Shown piece by piece: positions 27,674 through 36,982 of a stretch of 64,000 nt of DNA. Source of the stretch: Clostridia bacterium (GTDB lineage: Bacteria > Bacillota > Clostridia > Oscillospirales > QAKW01); assembly GCA_017937065.1 (NCBI GenBank), contig JAGBEI010000031.1, positions 62,001-126,000 of the forward strand. The letters are read 5' to 3'. The translations under genes and the position numbers were made by a program. Each line of letters begins with the position of its first letter. Position 1 is the first letter of the stretch. Below the pieces are notes generated by a model. That model did not search any database and had not been told where the DNA came from. It saw nothing but the letters and a program-made list of their open reading frames with translations.

Positions 27674-27696
27674 ATTCTGTTCCCTTTCGGCTTTCA

Positions 27697-27725
27697 AGTA
27701 TATTATATCGTCTTATTTATGTCAA
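27697..27725 (-). promoter_or_regulatory. Promoter for AEC transporter
   Basis: Minus strand TTGACA (27720-27725), 17-bp spacer, TATACT (27697-27702). It is 20 bp from the divergent zapA promoter. Confidence 0.7.
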
Positions 27726-27744
27726 GAATATTACTAAAATATAC

Positions 27745-27773
27745 TTGAAATACATATTAATGTATTTTATAAT
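27745..27773 (+). promoter_or_regulatory. Promoter for zapA-dut-maf-mreBCD-PBP2 operon, with palindromic spacer
   Basis: TTGAAA (27745-27750), 17-bp spacer, TATAAT (27768-27773). The spacer holds an ATACAT-ATTA-ATGTAT palindrome (about 27750-27765), a possible operator between -35 and -10. Confidence 0.7.
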
Positions 27774-27801
27774 GTAAATTATAACTACCGGAGGAAAGAA
27801 A

Positions 27802-28164
27802 ATGAGTAAAAATAAAATAATCGTTTCCATAGCGGGCAGCGAGCTTGTCGTAATGACGGACGAAACCCGCGAATATACAACAATGCTTGCCGGAATAATA
27901 GACACGAAGGTTCGCGCACTGCTCGCGTCAAGCAGCAAGATTACAACGCCGATGGCGTGTATTCTCGCATGTCTTGACCTATGCGACGAAAACGAAAAGA
28001 ACAAAGCCGCCGCAAGCCGCATGCGCGATGAAATCCGCAGCTATTATGAACAGAACGCGGAGCTTGAAGCGAAAATATCGACACTTGAAAACGAGCTTGC
28101 AGCGGCAAAGCGCAAGCTTTCAATGCTTGAGAGGAAGGATGAACTGCATGAAAGTCAAAATTAA
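27802..28164 (+). CDS. zapA: Cell division protein ZapA
   Basis: 120 residues. The N-terminal beta-alpha ZapA domain (KIIVSIAGSELVVMTDETREYTTMLAGIIDTKV region) precedes a C-terminal coiled coil (75-118, rich in Glu/Ala/Leu heptads). ZapA tetramers bundle FtsZ filaments at the division site. CCGGAGG lies before ATG. Its stop lies 14 nt inside the dut gene, so translation is coupled. Longer than E. coli ZapA but normal for Firmicutes. Confidence 0.88.
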   Translation: MSKNKIIVSIAGSELVVMTDETREYTTMLAGIIDTKVRALLASSSKITTPMACILACLDLCDENEKNKAAASRMRDEIRSYYEQNAELEAKISTLENELAAAKRKLSMLERKDELHESQN

Positions 28165-28597
28165 GCTTATTCCGACAGAAGAAGGCAAAACGGCGCCCCT
28201 GCCGCAGTATCAGAGCGAATACTCGGCGGGCGCAGATCTCTGTGCCTGCACGGACAAGCCCGTAACAATAGCACCGCACGGGCGGGCACTTATCCCGTCC
28301 GGGCTGGCGATTGAAATGGAGAGCACGGGCTTCGGCGCGTTCATATTCGCCAGAAGCGGACTGTCCTCAAAAAAGGGTATCTGTCTTGCAAACGGCGTCG
28401 GCGTCGTTGACAGCGATTACCGCGGTGAAATAAAAGTTGCGGTGCTCAACACCTCGGAGCAGGAGTATACGATAGAGCCGTTTGAGCGGATAGCACAGCT
28501 AATTTTCATACCCGTTGAAACCGCAGAGTTTACGGTTGCACATACACTGTCCGAAACGGTGCGCGGCGACGGCGGCTTCGGCTCGACGGGAAAATGA
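28148..28597 (+). CDS. dut: dUTP diphosphatase
   Basis: 149 residues from ATG 28148; the longer upstream frame is inside zapA. The five trimeric-dUTPase motifs are in order: AGADLCA, ARSGLSSKKGI, NGVGVVDSDYRGEI, ERIAQLIF and GDGGFGSTGK. It cleaves dUTP to dUMP and pyrophosphate, protecting DNA from uracil. AGGAAGG serves as ribosome site. Overlaps zapA by 17 nt. Confidence 0.95.
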   Translation: MKVKIKLIPTEEGKTAPLPQYQSEYSAGADLCACTDKPVTIAPHGRALIPSGLAIEMESTGFGAFIFARSGLSSKKGICLANGVGVVDSDYRGEIKVAVLNTSEQEYTIEPFERIAQLIFIPVETAEFTVAHTLSETVRGDGGFGSTGK

Positions 28598-28598
28598 A

Positions 28599-29186
28599 AT
28601 GGGAAGACTGATTCTCGCGTCCGGCTCTCCGCGAAGACGTGCACTGCTTGAAAATTTCGGGTTTGACGTCACGGTGATAAAGCCGGAATTCAACGAAAAT
28701 ACAATTTCCAAAACAGATCCCGCCGCGCTTGTCGCGGCGCTTGCCGCGGGCAAAAATCGCGCAGTGCGCACAGGCTTTGACGCTTCATTGAAAGAAAGCT
28801 CTGTTTTTCTATCCGCCGACACCGTGGTCAGCATAGACGGAAAAATTCTCGGCAAACCGCAAGGGCGCAAAGAAGCGTACGGTATGCTGAAGCTTCTGTC
28901 GCACAGAACGCATACAGTTTACACGGGCGTATGCATTGCATCAGGCGAAGACGAAATATGCTTTACAGAAAAAACCGACGTTACATTTTACACTCTAAGC
29001 GACACGCAGATACTGCGGTATATAGACAGCGGCGCGCCCTTTGACAAGGCGGGCGGCTACGGAATACAGGACGATATGGGCATAGGCTTTATTGAAAGCG
29101 TACACGGAGAACTCAGCAACGTAATAGGTCTGCCGATGGGAAGAACCGTGCGGGAATTACAAAAATTACAAGGAGACATAATATGA
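28599..29186 (+). CDS. maf: Maf-family nucleoside triphosphate pyrophosphatase
   Basis: 195 residues beginning [18 protein letters not shown], the Maf signature; ATG 28599 follows the dut stop by one base. Further motifs are [17 protein letters not shown] and [10 protein letters not shown]. Maf enzymes hydrolyse dTTP/UTP or modified nucleotides and delay septation in Bacillus. The dut-maf pairing suggests nucleotide housekeeping tied to the division genes. The stop overlaps mreB by 4 nt. Confidence 0.93.
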   Translation: MGRLILASGSPRRRALLENFGFDVTVIKPEFNENTISKTDPAALVAALAAGKNRAVRTGFDASLKESSVFLSADTVVSIDGKILGKPQGRKEAYGMLKLLSHRTHTVYTGVCIASGEDEICFTEKTDVTFYTLSDTQILRYIDSGAPFDKAGGYGIQDDMGIGFIESVHGELSNVIGLPMGRTVRELQKLQGDII

Positions 29187-30214
29187 AGAACAAAACTAAA
29201 TTCAGGGATTTTTTTAAATTTACACGCTATAACGATATCGGCATAGATCTGGGCACTGCAAACACAATAGTATACAAAACGGGCAAGGGAATAATTCTGC
29301 GCGAGCCGTCGGTTGTTGCCATAAATACCGAGACTAAGCGCCCGGTCGCCGTCGGAATAGAGGCAAAAGACATGATAGGCAGGACACCGGGCAGCATTGA
29401 AGCGATACGTCCCCTGCGCGACGGAGTAATAGCCGATTACGAATCGACGGCAACCATGCTCAAGTATTTTCTCAGAAAAGCAATGGGAAAATCCTTTATG
29501 GGCAAGAACAGAATACTCATATGCATTCCTTACGCCGTAACGGACGTTGAACGCTCGGCAGTGGAGAAGGCAGCATATTTTACAGGTGCAAAGGACGTTA
29601 AAATAATCGAGGAACCGCTGGCTGCCGCAATCGGCGCCGACCTGCCGGTGAGCGAGCCGACGGGCAGCATGATTGTGGACATCGGAGGCGGTACAAGCGA
29701 GGTTGCCGTAATTTCTCTCGGAGGCATAGTCTCGTCGGAATCGGTACGTGTCGCGGGAGACGCCATTGATGCGGCGATTATCGCATATATCAAAAAGAAT
29801 TTTTCACTGGTAATAGGCGAACGCACAGCCGAGGAAATTAAATTTGAAATAGGCAACGCCAAGGGCTACAGCGGAACTATGGAAATACGCGGCAGGGATA
29901 TGATGTCGGGTCTGCCGCAGAATCTCACCGTCTCCGCAGAGGATATATGCAAGGCGATAGAAGAACCTGTCGCCCTGATACTTGAGTCGGTCAAAAACAC
30001 GCTTGAGCACACCCCGCCCGAGCTTTCGGCAGACATTATTGACCACGGAATTACACTTACCGGCGGCGGCGCGCTGCTGAGAGGACTGGACGCACTTATT
30101 TCCGAGGAGACGGGCATTCCGGTACACATCGCTCAGGCACCGCTCGACTGCGTTGCACTGGGCACCGGAAAATCACTTGAAAACACAGCGCTGTGGAACT
30201 CGCTGTCCAAATAA
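29183..30214 (+). CDS. mreB: Rod shape-determining protein MreB
   Basis: 343 residues, actin fold: [12 protein letters not shown] phosphate-1 motif, [19 protein letters not shown] phosphate-2 and adenosine motif [12 protein letters not shown]. It polymerises under the membrane and directs side-wall peptidoglycan synthesis. An ATG in a 4-nt overlap with maf has AAGGAG upstream. First of mreB-mreC-mreD-PBP2. Confidence 0.97.
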   Translation: MKNKTKFRDFFKFTRYNDIGIDLGTANTIVYKTGKGIILREPSVVAINTETKRPVAVGIEAKDMIGRTPGSIEAIRPLRDGVIADYESTATMLKYFLRKAMGKSFMGKNRILICIPYAVTDVERSAVEKAAYFTGAKDVKIIEEPLAAAIGADLPVSEPTGSMIVDIGGGTSEVAVISLGGIVSSESVRVAGDAIDAAIIAYIKKNFSLVIGERTAEEIKFEIGNAKGYSGTMEIRGRDMMSGLPQNLTVSAEDICKAIEEPVALILESVKNTLEHTPPELSADIIDHGITLTGGGALLRGLDALISEETGIPVHIAQAPLDCVALGTGKSLENTALWNSLSK

Positions 30215-30229
30215 ACACGGAGTTTTAAC

Positions 30230-31141
30230 GTGAAAGATTTTCTCAAAACAAGAACATTTATATCCATCTGCATAATAGCCGTTTTGCTTTTGGGCATGAT
30301 GGCTGTAAGTGCCGCAGACAGCGGCAGAGTCACTATTTTTGAGGACATTGCGGGAATAATAATCACGCCGATACAAAATCTGTGTACCACAGTTTCTTCA
30401 AAGTCGGGTGATTTTATTGCGGTTTTTACCGAATTCAATGAAATGAAGGAGGAAAATGTGCGGCTGAAAGAAGAGCTTGCCGCAACCGCTGCCGCACTGC
30501 GTGACTCACAGGAGTACAAGCTGGAAAACGAAAGCCTCAAGGGTATACTCGGAATTAAGGAGGAAAACCCCGATTTTACCTTTGAGCCGGCACTGATTGT
30601 AGCTGATGACCGCAGCGGATATTCGCATACGCTGACTCTTAATAAAGGAAGTCTCAGCAATATAAAAAAGCGTGATGTCATCATAACCGAACAGGGGCTT
30701 GTGGGATATGTCACAGAGGTCGGCTCCACCTGGTGCCGCGCAATAACCATTCTCGACGCGTCATGCGAGATAGGCGCACTTGTCACACGCACTCAGGATA
30801 TCGGAGTTTTGGAGGGTGACTACGAGCTTCAGTCAAACGGAAACTGCAAGGTGTCTTATCTTTCAAACGAAGTGCAGCTGAATTCCGGCGACGGCATCGT
30901 CACATCAGGCATAGGCGGCACCTTCCCCGGAAAAATACTTATCGGAAACGTAATAGAAATAAAGCCGGAGGCGCACGGCATATCACAGTATGCCGTTATC
31001 GAGCCTGCGGTGAATTTTGACGAGCTTAAAAATGTATTTGTCATAACCGGTTTTGCCGCGTCAGCCGGCGAATCGGAAAAAACGGGCACTGAAGGCGCAA
31101 ACCCCGAAGCCGCGGACGGCGATATAAACGGTGAAAACTGA
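30230..31141 (+). CDS. mreC: Rod shape-determining protein MreC
   Basis: 303 residues from GTG. One TM helix (about 12-30), then a coiled coil with VRLKEELAATAAALRD, then the MreC beta-barrel domain (GYVTEVGSTWCRAITILD, GDGIVTSGIGGTFPGKILIG). A Ser/Glu/Gly-rich tail is poorly ordered. It links MreB filaments to PBP2 outside the membrane. The stop overlaps the mreD ATG by one base. Confidence 0.95.
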   Translation: MKDFLKTRTFISICIIAVLLLGMMAVSAADSGRVTIFEDIAGIIITPIQNLCTTVSSKSGDFIAVFTEFNEMKEENVRLKEELAATAAALRDSQEYKLENESLKGILGIKEENPDFTFEPALIVADDRSGYSHTLTLNKGSLSNIKKRDVIITEQGLVGYVTEVGSTWCRAITILDASCEIGALVTRTQDIGVLEGDYELQSNGNCKVSYLSNEVQLNSGDGIVTSGIGGTFPGKILIGNVIEIKPEAHGISQYAVIEPAVNFDELKNVFVITGFAASAGESEKTGTEGANPEAADGDINGEN

Positions 31142-31662
31142 TGTTTGAAAAAAATGACACTCCGTTTAAAATAATACTGTATGCGCTGTTTACGCTTGTT
31201 TTGTATCTTTTGCAGAGCGTACCGGCGCTCGGCATACGGTTCATGGGCGTCTCTCCCGAGCTGCTGCTGACACTTGTAATTGCGGTCGCGTTTTTTGAAA
31301 ACGAGACCTTTTCTGCATTTTTCGGACTGGCGTGCGGATTGCTCAACGACATAATAACGGGCGGGGTTGTAGGCAAGAGCGCCTTATTTTTTATGTTCTC
31401 GGCTTTTTTTATTTCCGTACTGCTTCAGACTCTGCTGCGCAAAATGTTTTTGACATATACTGCAATTACGCTTGCTCTCACCGCGCTGTTTTTAGTTTTG
31501 GAATATATATTCACAGTAATATTTTTCAAAACGCCGCCCGTTGCTTTTTCTCTCATGAAAATTATATTACCGAAATTCCTTTTTACGGGAGTTGTGTCAT
31601 ATCCCGTATATTACATCACAAAAATTCTGCACAAAAAGACGACAAGGAGGGATGAAGAGTGA
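31141..31662 (+). CDS. mreD: Rod shape-determining protein MreD
   Basis: 173 residues with five to six hydrophobic helices and little else, the usual MreD pattern; position between mreC and PBP2 supports it. Motifs such as LLLTLVIAVAFFENETFSAFFGLACGLLND are typical of the second half of MreD helices. Overlaps the PBP2 start by 4 nt. Confidence 0.9.
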   Translation: MFEKNDTPFKIILYALFTLVLYLLQSVPALGIRFMGVSPELLLTLVIAVAFFENETFSAFFGLACGLLNDIITGGVVGKSALFFMFSAFFISVLLQTLLRKMFLTYTAITLALTALFLVLEYIFTVIFFKTPPVAFSLMKIILPKFLFTGVVSYPVYYITKILHKKTTRRDEE

Positions 31663-33713
31663 ATCTGAAGGACGGAAACGCACGGTTTTTGTCTATAATC
31701 ATCGCCGCTCTATGTATTTTTTCCGCATATCTGTTCGTTCTGTTTAAAATGCAGGTTATCGATAATGAGTACTACCGTGAGCAATCGGAAAGCAAAATTT
31801 ATTCAACCGAAAGCATTTCCGCTTCACGCGGAAACATCTGTGACCGCAACGGTCAGCTGCTTGTCACCAATGAAACGGTATATACAATCCGCTTTTCGCG
31901 CTCGCTTATGCCGACAGATAAGCAGGACAGTATCATACTTAGCCTGTGCAAGCTCCTTAACAGCGCGGGCGAGAGCTACTTTGACTCACTGCCTATAAGC
32001 GACAGTGCTCCCTACTCGTTTGTTTATGAGGACGAGACCTCTGAAAAGCAGATACAGGCGCTTATCGAACGCTTTAAGCTGAATGAAGACGCAACTGCCG
32101 CTCAGGTTATGGAGCAGCTTATCAAGAAATACAAAATCAACACCTCGCTTACAACACAGGAAAAGCGTATTATTGCGGGAGTGCGCTATGAGATGGAGCG
32201 CTCCTCCTTTTCTGCGTCCAATCCGTATACATTTGCAAATGATATTTCCATAAATACCGTCACCGCGATAAAAGAGCTGTCCGATGAGTATCCGGGCGTG
32301 GATATAGGTACTGAAAGCAAGCGCGTATACACAACCCCGTACCTTGCTTCGCACATACTCGGAAGAACCGGCAAAATATACGCAGAGGAATATCCCGAAC
32401 TGCGCGACAAGGGATATAAGATGAATGAGTACGTCGGCAAGGAGGGCATAGAAAAGGCGATGGAGGATTACCTGCGCGGCACTGACGGCGTGCGGGTAAT
32501 AGAACGTGACTCAGACGGCAAGGTACTCAATGTCACGACTGTCCGCGACCCTATTTCGGGCAATAATATTATACTGACGCTGGACAAGGACCTTCAGGAA
32601 ATCGCACAGAAATCACTGGCTGACACAATAAAAAGCATTTCCGACGGTGGTAAAAACAAGAAGAGTCAGGAGGGCGCCGACGCATGCGCGGGTGCCGTGG
32701 TTGCAATTTCCGTTGACAGCGGCGAGCTGCTTGCATGCGCGTCAGAGCCGAATTTTGATTTGACAAGCTATATAGAAAACTACAACGCGCTTTCAACCGA
32801 TGAGCTGAAACCGCTGTTCAACCGGGCGACAAACGGCACATACGCACCTGGCTCCACCTTCAAGATGGCAACCGGCATCGCAGGGCTTGAGGAGGGGTAT
32901 ATTACAACGAAAACCCTGATAAGAGACCAGGGAATTTATAAAAAATATCCGGATTACCAGCCGCGCTGCTGGGTATATTCCGATTACGGAACAACCCACG
33001 GCTCAATAAATGTTTCTCAGGCGCTGGAAAAATCCTGCAATTATTTCTTTTACGAAACGGCAGACCTGATGGGAATCGACCATTTGAATACCTACTGTAC
33101 AAAGCTGGGGCTCGGACAGAAAACCGGTATAGAGATACCGGAGGCAGCGGGTGTGCTTGCAGGTCCGGAATACAGAAAGAAGACAGACAGCGAATGGTAT
33201 CCGGGCGACGTGCTTCAGGCGTCAATAGGTCAGTCGGATAACCTGTTTACACCGCTTCAGCTTGCAAATTACGTTGCTACAATCGTAAACGGCGGCACAC
33301 GCTATAAGGCTCATCTTGTAAAGTCGGTAAACAACTCCAAAGACGGCTCAAACGTAACAGGCGCCACTATTCAGGCAATGGAAACTCTTGAAATGAAAGA
33401 GGAAAACTATCACGCGATAATGTACGGAATGAAGCTTGCCGCCGACAGCGGCACGGCTTCCACCCTGTTTTCAAACTACAAGGTCGGAGTAGGCGCCAAA
33501 ACGGGAACCGCATCGGTGCCAAGCGGCACGGCAAACGGAATTTTTGTGGCATTTGCACCGTACGAAGATCCGGAAATCGCCGTCTGCGTTGTTGTGGAGC
33601 ACGGCGCGCACGGCAACTATGTCGGTGCTGTCGCAAAGGCTATATTCGACGAATATTTCAACGGAAAATCCACTGAAATAACGGTACCTGCCGAGGAGCA
33701 GCCGGTATACTGA
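31659..33713 (+). CDS. mrdA: Penicillin-binding protein 2 (elongasome transpeptidase)
   Basis: 684 residues from GTG 31659 with GGAGGG upstream. One TM helix (about 10-30), the dimerisation domain (SRGNICDRNGQLL at 56-68), then a transpeptidase with catalytic Ser399 in STFK (399-402), SCN at 459-461 and KTG at 616-618. It cross-links side-wall peptidoglycan with MreBCD. The pairing with mreBCD is standard. Confidence 0.95.
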   Translation: MNLKDGNARFLSIIIAALCIFSAYLFVLFKMQVIDNEYYREQSESKIYSTESISASRGNICDRNGQLLVTNETVYTIRFSRSLMPTDKQDSIILSLCKLLNSAGESYFDSLPISDSAPYSFVYEDETSEKQIQALIERFKLNEDATAAQVMEQLIKKYKINTSLTTQEKRIIAGVRYEMERSSFSASNPYTFANDISINTVTAIKELSDEYPGVDIGTESKRVYTTPYLASHILGRTGKIYAEEYPELRDKGYKMNEYVGKEGIEKAMEDYLRGTDGVRVIERDSDGKVLNVTTVRDPISGNNIILTLDKDLQEIAQKSLADTIKSISDGGKNKKSQEGADACAGAVVAISVDSGELLACASEPNFDLTSYIENYNALSTDELKPLFNRATNGTYAPGSTFKMATGIAGLEEGYITTKTLIRDQGIYKKYPDYQPRCWVYSDYGTTHGSINVSQALEKSCNYFFYETADLMGIDHLNTYCTKLGLGQKTGIEIPEAAGVLAGPEYRKKTDSEWYPGDVLQASIGQSDNLFTPLQLANYVATIVNGGTRYKAHLVKSVNNSKDGSNVTGATIQAMETLEMKEENYHAIMYGMKLAADSGTASTLFSNYKVGVGAKTGTASVPSGTANGIFVAFAPYEDPEIAVCVVVEHGAHGNYVGAVAKAIFDEYFNGKSTEITVPAEEQPVY

Positions 33714-33767
33714 ATATGCGGAATATTGGTTTTTATATTTAAAATGTTGTCTGCCGCATCACTTTCC

Positions 33768-33796
33768 TTTACATGCCGAATATGTTAGGGTATAAT
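33768..33796 (+). promoter_or_regulatory. Promoter for YoaK-like gene
   Basis: TTTACA (33768-33773), 17-bp spacer, TATAAT (33791-33796). Confidence 0.7.
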
Positions 33797-33837
33797 ACAA
33801 AATGCGGCAACAGTATATAGGGCGGGAGAATCTATAT

Positions 33838-34536
33838 ATGCCGAAAGATACACACAATAGAATGCCAAACGGCGGCAGTATTTCGGAGTCGCTTGTACTG
33901 AGCCTGCTGCTGTCCTTCAGCGGCGGCTTTCAGGACGCATATACATATGTGGTAAGGGGACATGTTTTTGCAAATGCACAGACGGGAAATATTGTTCTGA
34001 TGAGCACGGACTTCTTTTTGGGGAACTGGCTCCGCGGGCTTGGCTACCTGCTGCCTGTAACGGCTTTTGCGCTCGGAGTATTTATCGCCGACAATATACG
34101 GTATTTTTGCAGCAAACGTATAAAAGCCGTGAACTGGCGTCAAATAATTCTTATTATTGAAATTATAATTATGCTTGCCGTAGGTCTGCTGCCAGAGTCG
34201 CTTAACACGCTTGCAAACATAATGGTCTCATTTTCCTGTGCAATGCAGGTGCAGGCTTTCCGCAAGGTGCGCGGCAACTCATACGCAAGCACAATGTGCA
34301 TCGGTAACCTGAGAAGCGGCACTTATGCACTCTCGCATTTTCTGCGCACAAAAGACAAAGAAATATTAAAAAACGCAATGTACTATTTCAGTGTAATACT
34401 GGCATTTGCCGCAGGCGCAGGACTGGGAGGCATTCTCTGCACAGTCTTTGAGCAATACGGGCGGCAAAATATCTGGATTTCCTGTGCCGTTCTGACAGTC
34501 TGTGCACTTCTGATGTTTCGGCGTCAAAAAAGTTGA
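33838..34536 (+). CDS. YoaK/DUF1275 membrane protein
   Basis: 232 residues from ATG 33838, with GGGAGAA upstream. Six predicted TM helices. Family features: SFSGGFQDAYTYVVRGHVFANAQTGNIVLM near the start and QVQAFRKVRGNSYASTMCIGNLRSGT in the middle. Function of DUF1275 is unsettled; a transporter role is proposed. Own promoter; the following HAD gene has a separate one. Confidence 0.87.
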   Translation: MPKDTHNRMPNGGSISESLVLSLLLSFSGGFQDAYTYVVRGHVFANAQTGNIVLMSTDFFLGNWLRGLGYLLPVTAFALGVFIADNIRYFCSKRIKAVNWRQIILIIEIIIMLAVGLLPESLNTLANIMVSFSCAMQVQAFRKVRGNSYASTMCIGNLRSGTYALSHFLRTKDKEILKNAMYYFSVILAFAAGAGLGGILCTVFEQYGRQNIWISCAVLTVCALLMFRRQKS

Positions 34537-34544
34537 AAAACACA

Positions 34545-34573
34545 TTGCAATTACGCAAAATTTAGATTACAAT
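34545..34573 (+). promoter_or_regulatory. Promoter for HAD phosphatase gene
   Basis: TTGCAA (34545-34550), 17-bp spacer, TACAAT (34568-34573). Confidence 0.6.
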
Positions 34574-34620
34574 ACCATATTGTTAAACACAGTCACGGTA
34601 AAATTTCAAAGGAGAACGAA

Positions 34621-35232
34621 ATGATTAAAAACTTTATTTTCGATTTCGGCAACGTGCTCACCCAATATGACCCCGTAGCGTGGGCAACAGATATCATGGA
34701 CGGAGACGAGGAAAAAGGCACATATCTTCACGATAAGACAATAAACAACAGAAAATTCTGGGACGACTATGATGCAGGTCTATGCAGTGAAGAAGAAGTG
34801 ACAGAGCGTCTTTGCAGCGATATCGAGCCGGAATACCGCGACGCAGTCAGAACATTTGTGACTACGGTGGAACGCTGCTTTAATCAGTATGACGATATGG
34901 TACCCGTTTTGCAAGAGCTGAAAAATCGCGGCTGCCGTACATATCTCCTGTCCAATTTTCCCAAAGAAATGTTCGTGCGCGTATCGGCAAGATGCCCTAT
35001 CCTGAAATTGCTGGACGATACGGTTGTCTCATATAAAATTCATCTGATAAAGCCGCACCGCGAAATTTTTGAATATGTACTGAACACATACGGACTTAAA
35101 GCAGAGGAAACATTGTTTGCCGACGATGTGGAAGTCAATACAAAAGCCGCGCAGGAGCTGGGAATTCACGGATACACCTTCACTACGGCACAGAAATTCA
35201 CACAGCATCTGAAAGATATCGGCGTTTTTTAA
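34621..35232 (+). CDS. HAD-family phosphatase (YihX-like)
   Basis: 203 residues. Catalytic motif I FDFGNVLTQYDP (nucleophile Asp near residue 9), motif II LLSNF, Lys region SYKIHLIKPH and motif III LFADDVEVN. The DFGNV form is that of HAD subfamily IA/YihX, which dephosphorylates sugar phosphates such as glucose-1-phosphate. AAGGAG lies before ATG. Confidence 0.87.
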   Translation: MIKNFIFDFGNVLTQYDPVAWATDIMDGDEEKGTYLHDKTINNRKFWDDYDAGLCSEEEVTERLCSDIEPEYRDAVRTFVTTVERCFNQYDDMVPVLQELKNRGCRTYLLSNFPKEMFVRVSARCPILKLLDDTVVSYKIHLIKPHREIFEYVLNTYGLKAEETLFADDVEVNTKAAQELGIHGYTFTTAQKFTQHLKDIGVF

Positions 35233-35262
35233 CAATTAAAGGGAAAATTACGGGGGATTAGA

Positions 35263-36138
35263 ATGCAGACACTGTTTATTATTGTTGTTATAGTACTATA
35301 CAGTCTTCAGACACTGTTCTGTAAGCTGTACTCAGACAAATTCAAAGGCAAAAAAGAGCTGATAACGCCTGTATTCTGTATTCTGGAAAGTGCGGCAATC
35401 GTCCTTATATCGCTGGCATTTAACGGGTTCAGATTTAACATTTCACTGCAAACTCTTATAATCGGCGTTATAAACGCGGCAGTGCTGTTCGGCTACAACT
35501 CCTCTCTCATTGCTGCCGGCGCACGCGGGTCTTACGCCTTTTTAAATGTCGCCATGCTGTTCGGCGGAATACTTGTGCCGATGATTTACAGCGTAGGATT
35601 TTTAAATGACGAAAAACTGGGACCGCTGAAATACATCGCTATCGCGGCAATGCTGGTATCATTTATACTGATGAATTTCGAGGGGCTGCGCCCCGGAAGC
35701 GTACATATTTCATATTATCTGTTCTGTCTTCTGCTGTTTGTCTGCAACGGCGTTTACGGTACACTTATCAAGGTTCAGGAGCAGATAAACGACTCGCAGA
35801 GCAAGGAAATGATTATTCTGACATACGGGATCATGGGTGTTATCGCACTGATACAGCTTGTCGCCAAAGAAAAGTCCAAGACACGGAATGCATTTCACAT
35901 CAATAAAGAGGCGCTCGTATTTCTCATACTCTGCCTTATCACAGCAGGCTTGGCAATTAATCTGCTTGTCATAATAATACCGTATTTCAACGCCGCTGTG
36001 TTCTATGCGGTGGAAAGCGGCGGCGTGCTGCTGATTTCGGCAATCTATTCCATGGTATTCTTTAAGGAAAAACCGACTGCCGCTAAAATTTCGGGCATTC
36101 TGCTCGCAGCGGCAAGCATTACGGTTCTAAGCATCTGA
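35263..36138 (+). CDS. DMT/EamA-type membrane transporter
   Basis: 291 residues, ten predicted TM helices, two EamA-like repeats; the second repeat ends FKEKPTAAKISGILLAAASITVLSI, the standard EamA/triose-phosphate-transporter end. Substrate unknown. It lies 30 nt after the HAD gene and 12 nt before an EEP-family gene, so the three are probably co-transcribed. Confidence 0.8.
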   Translation: MQTLFIIVVIVLYSLQTLFCKLYSDKFKGKKELITPVFCILESAAIVLISLAFNGFRFNISLQTLIIGVINAAVLFGYNSSLIAAGARGSYAFLNVAMLFGGILVPMIYSVGFLNDEKLGPLKYIAIAAMLVSFILMNFEGLRPGSVHISYYLFCLLLFVCNGVYGTLIKVQEQINDSQSKEMIILTYGIMGVIALIQLVAKEKSKTRNAFHINKEALVFLILCLITAGLAINLLVIIIPYFNAAVFYAVESGGVLLISAIYSMVFFKEKPTAAKISGILLAAASITVLSI

Positions 36139-36150
36139 CGAGGTATCGAC

Positions 36151-36861
36151 ATGTTTAAGGTTGCATCTTACAACATAAAATGCGGGGCAATGACAGGCTT
36201 TGACTGCTCGATGCAGGGCTGCGACTTAAAAAATGCAGGAGCAGACATAGCGGGCATTCAGGAGGTCGACGAGCATACGGAAAGAAACGGCTTTACACAA
36301 ACAATGGCACCGCTTAGCAAATTTGCAAGTCTCTCAAACTTTCAGTTTGCCGAGGCAATGCCGTATAAAGGCGGAAGCTACGGAATAGGAATTCTGTCAC
36401 GCTATAAGCCGAAAGGTATGTATACCGCTCACCTTCCGCTTCAGTCCGGCTTGGAGCCGCGTGTTTTCTGCGCTATGCTGCTTGAAATCGACAACAATCC
36501 CCTGTACTTTATAAACACGCATCTGTCATATGAAAGCGTAACGCTGCAGAAAGAGCAAATGTCTGCACTGGGAAAATATCTGAGCACACTTAAATATCCG
36601 TTTGTACTGACAGGTGATTTTAACACTGAGGATTTTACCCTGTTTGATATACTGTCCGAAAGTATCAAAAGTCCCATACAGCTTATGAACAGCGGCAAAA
36701 ACCGCTTTGCATCGTTTTATCCCACAGGCAGTGCAATAGATAACATTGTCATATCAAAAGGTCTTAAATTTACTGAAACAGGCATGTATACAAAGAGTAA
36801 AAATTCCGACCATTACATGATATATGCTCAGATTGAATTCGAAAAGCAGATAAAACCATAA
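36151..36861 (+). CDS. Endonuclease/exonuclease/phosphatase-family protein
   Basis: 236 residues. EEP fold: SYNIKCG, Glu in AGIQEVDE, INTHLSY, VLTGDFNTED and C-terminal NSDHYMIYAQI, which gives the catalytic Asn, Glu, Asp-Asn and Asp-His set. It hydrolyses phosphodiesters (DNA, RNA or small phosphates); no signal peptide. GAGGTATCGAC precedes the ATG. The nearest named relatives are sphingomyelinase-like or DNA-repair-like proteins, which sequence alone cannot resolve. Confidence 0.85.
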   Translation: MFKVASYNIKCGAMTGFDCSMQGCDLKNAGADIAGIQEVDEHTERNGFTQTMAPLSKFASLSNFQFAEAMPYKGGSYGIGILSRYKPKGMYTAHLPLQSGLEPRVFCAMLLEIDNNPLYFINTHLSYESVTLQKEQMSALGKYLSTLKYPFVLTGDFNTEDFTLFDILSESIKSPIQLMNSGKNRFASFYPTGSAIDNIVISKGLKFTETGMYTKSKNSDHYMIYAQIEFEKQIKP

Positions 36862-36905
36862 GAGTCGCAGCTTAATTGCGATAAACGGTTACATAAAAAT
36901 ACGAC

Positions 36906-36951
36906 AAAGACATCAGGTTGATTTCTACAGCTTTTCCGGATGTCTTTATTT
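36906..36951 (+). terminator. Terminator after EEP-family gene
   Basis: Arms 36906-36914 and 36939-36947 (9-bp perfect) with TTTATTT after. Confidence 0.6.
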
Positions 36952-36982
36952 AATTTCCGAAAGAGAGGTTTTAAGAAAAGCA

